DNA of 14,804 bases, taken from assembly GCA_020430865.1 (NCBI GenBank), contig JAGQIY010000199.1:1-14804 (forward strand). The letters are read 5' to 3'. The position numbers and the translations under genes are program-made. This stretch comes from Myxococcales bacterium (GTDB taxonomy: Bacteria; Myxococcota; Polyangia; Polyangiales; Polyangiaceae). Below, in pieces: positions 14,478-14,804 of this stretch (within the stretch, counting starts at the first letter, position 1; the number at the start of each line of letters is the position of its first letter). The notes beneath the pieces were generated by a model. That model was not told the origin of the DNA. It did no database searches and worked only from the letters and a program-made list of their open reading frames with translations.

Positions 14478-14804
14478 CCCTGTTCGTTCGCGCCGCGCTC
14501 GGTCACCTCGCGGCCTTCGGCCTACTGGGCTGCCTGACGCTGGGCTGCACGCATACACCGAATCCACTGTCGCCGGCCTTCTCTGGCACGATCGGCGTAC
14601 CCCACTCTGGGCTCCAGGCCGGCGCCGTCGAGCTGCCGCGCCGCGGCAAGGGCTTCGCCCGCTATCGCCCGTACAGCGATCACTACTGGGGGCAACCCCG
14701 GCTGGTCGCTGCCGTCGAGCGAGCCGCTGCCAAGGTCCACGACGAATTTCCCGGCGGCAAACCACTGCTGCTGGGCGACCTGTCCGCCGAAGGCGGAGGA
14801 AAGA
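14474..14804 (+). CDS. Penicillin-insensitive murein endopeptidase-like (peptidase M74), 5' part
   Basis: From ATG 14474 the frame is open for 110 codons to the right edge. The N-terminus (MTLFVRAALGHLAAFGLLGC) is a signal peptide with possible lipidation at C20 (LLGC) or C25 (TLGC). Then IGVPHSGLQAGAVELPRRG, the YSDHYWGQPRLVAAVERAA block and LLLGDLSAEGGGK match the N-terminal half of MepA-type metallopeptidases, which cut peptidoglycan cross-links in the periplasm. The GDLSA segment normally sits just before the zinc-binding His/Asp residues, which here lie beyond the edge, so activity cannot be judged. GGGAGG (14459-14464) is 9 nt upstream, and the ATG overlaps the plsB stop as ATGA. The assignment is good but partial. 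Confidence 0.85.
   Translation, partial: MTLFVRAALGHLAAFGLLGCLTLGCTHTPNPLSPAFSGTIGVPHSGLQAGAVELPRRGKGFARYRPYSDHYWGQPRLVAAVERAAAKVHDEFPGGKPLLLGDLSAEGGGK

Noticed and set aside
12036..14765. Long minus-strand frames (418 and 478 aa) opposite plsB
   Set aside because: They are antisense to conserved PlsB catalytic blocks and show no domain; long antisense frames are expected at this GC content.

Overview
The window looks like chromosomal DNA from a myxobacterium (Myxococcota, probably a Polyangiales/Sorangium-like lineage). This is inferred from very high GC, GC-ending codons, many lipoproteins, a Myxococcales-type sigma factor with a C-terminal extension, a zinc-finger Ser/Thr kinase, PEGA and SUMF1 proteins, and a DUF1800/DUF1501 pair. 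No rRNA, tRNA, CRISPR array, transposase or phage gene was seen.

Layout. (1) 1-194, minus strand: the 5' end of a lipoprotein gene whose linker is encoded by a 15-bp tandem repeat; it runs off the left edge. (2) 195-490: divergent intergenic region with a candidate ECF-type promoter. (3) 491-7184, plus strand: a compact six-gene operon of sigma factor, zinc-finger Ser/Thr kinase, TPR/PEGA membrane protein, two paralogous SUMF1-domain lipoproteins and a small TPR-like protein. Gaps are 1 and 4 nt, then two 4-nt TTGA overlaps, then 43 nt, and a good intrinsic terminator lies at 7201-7234. (4) 7258-11597, minus strand: three exported proteins read right to left, namely a 474-aa lipoprotein, a DUF1800 lipoprotein and a Tat-exported DUF1501 protein, with gaps of 49 and 25 nt. 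(5) 11598-11828: divergent promoter region. (6) 11829-14804, plus strand: plsB (glycerol-3-phosphate acyltransferase), overlapping by ATGA the start of a peptidase M74 murein endopeptidase cut by the right edge.

The six-gene operon is the most interesting part. The kinase carries an anti-sigma-like zinc finger at its N-terminus, starts 1 nt after the sigma gene, has one membrane segment and is followed by secreted or membrane-anchored proteins. I infer an envelope-sensing module: the exported PEGA and SUMF1 proteins could sense or assemble a surface structure, the kinase could carry the signal across the membrane, and the sigma factor could change transcription. None of these links is proved by sequence alone. 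The DUF1800/DUF1501 operon is a separate exported pair of unknown function. The plsB-M74 operon joins phospholipid synthesis to peptidoglycan remodelling. The PlsB protein shows what looks like a degenerate internal duplication of its acyltransferase fold.
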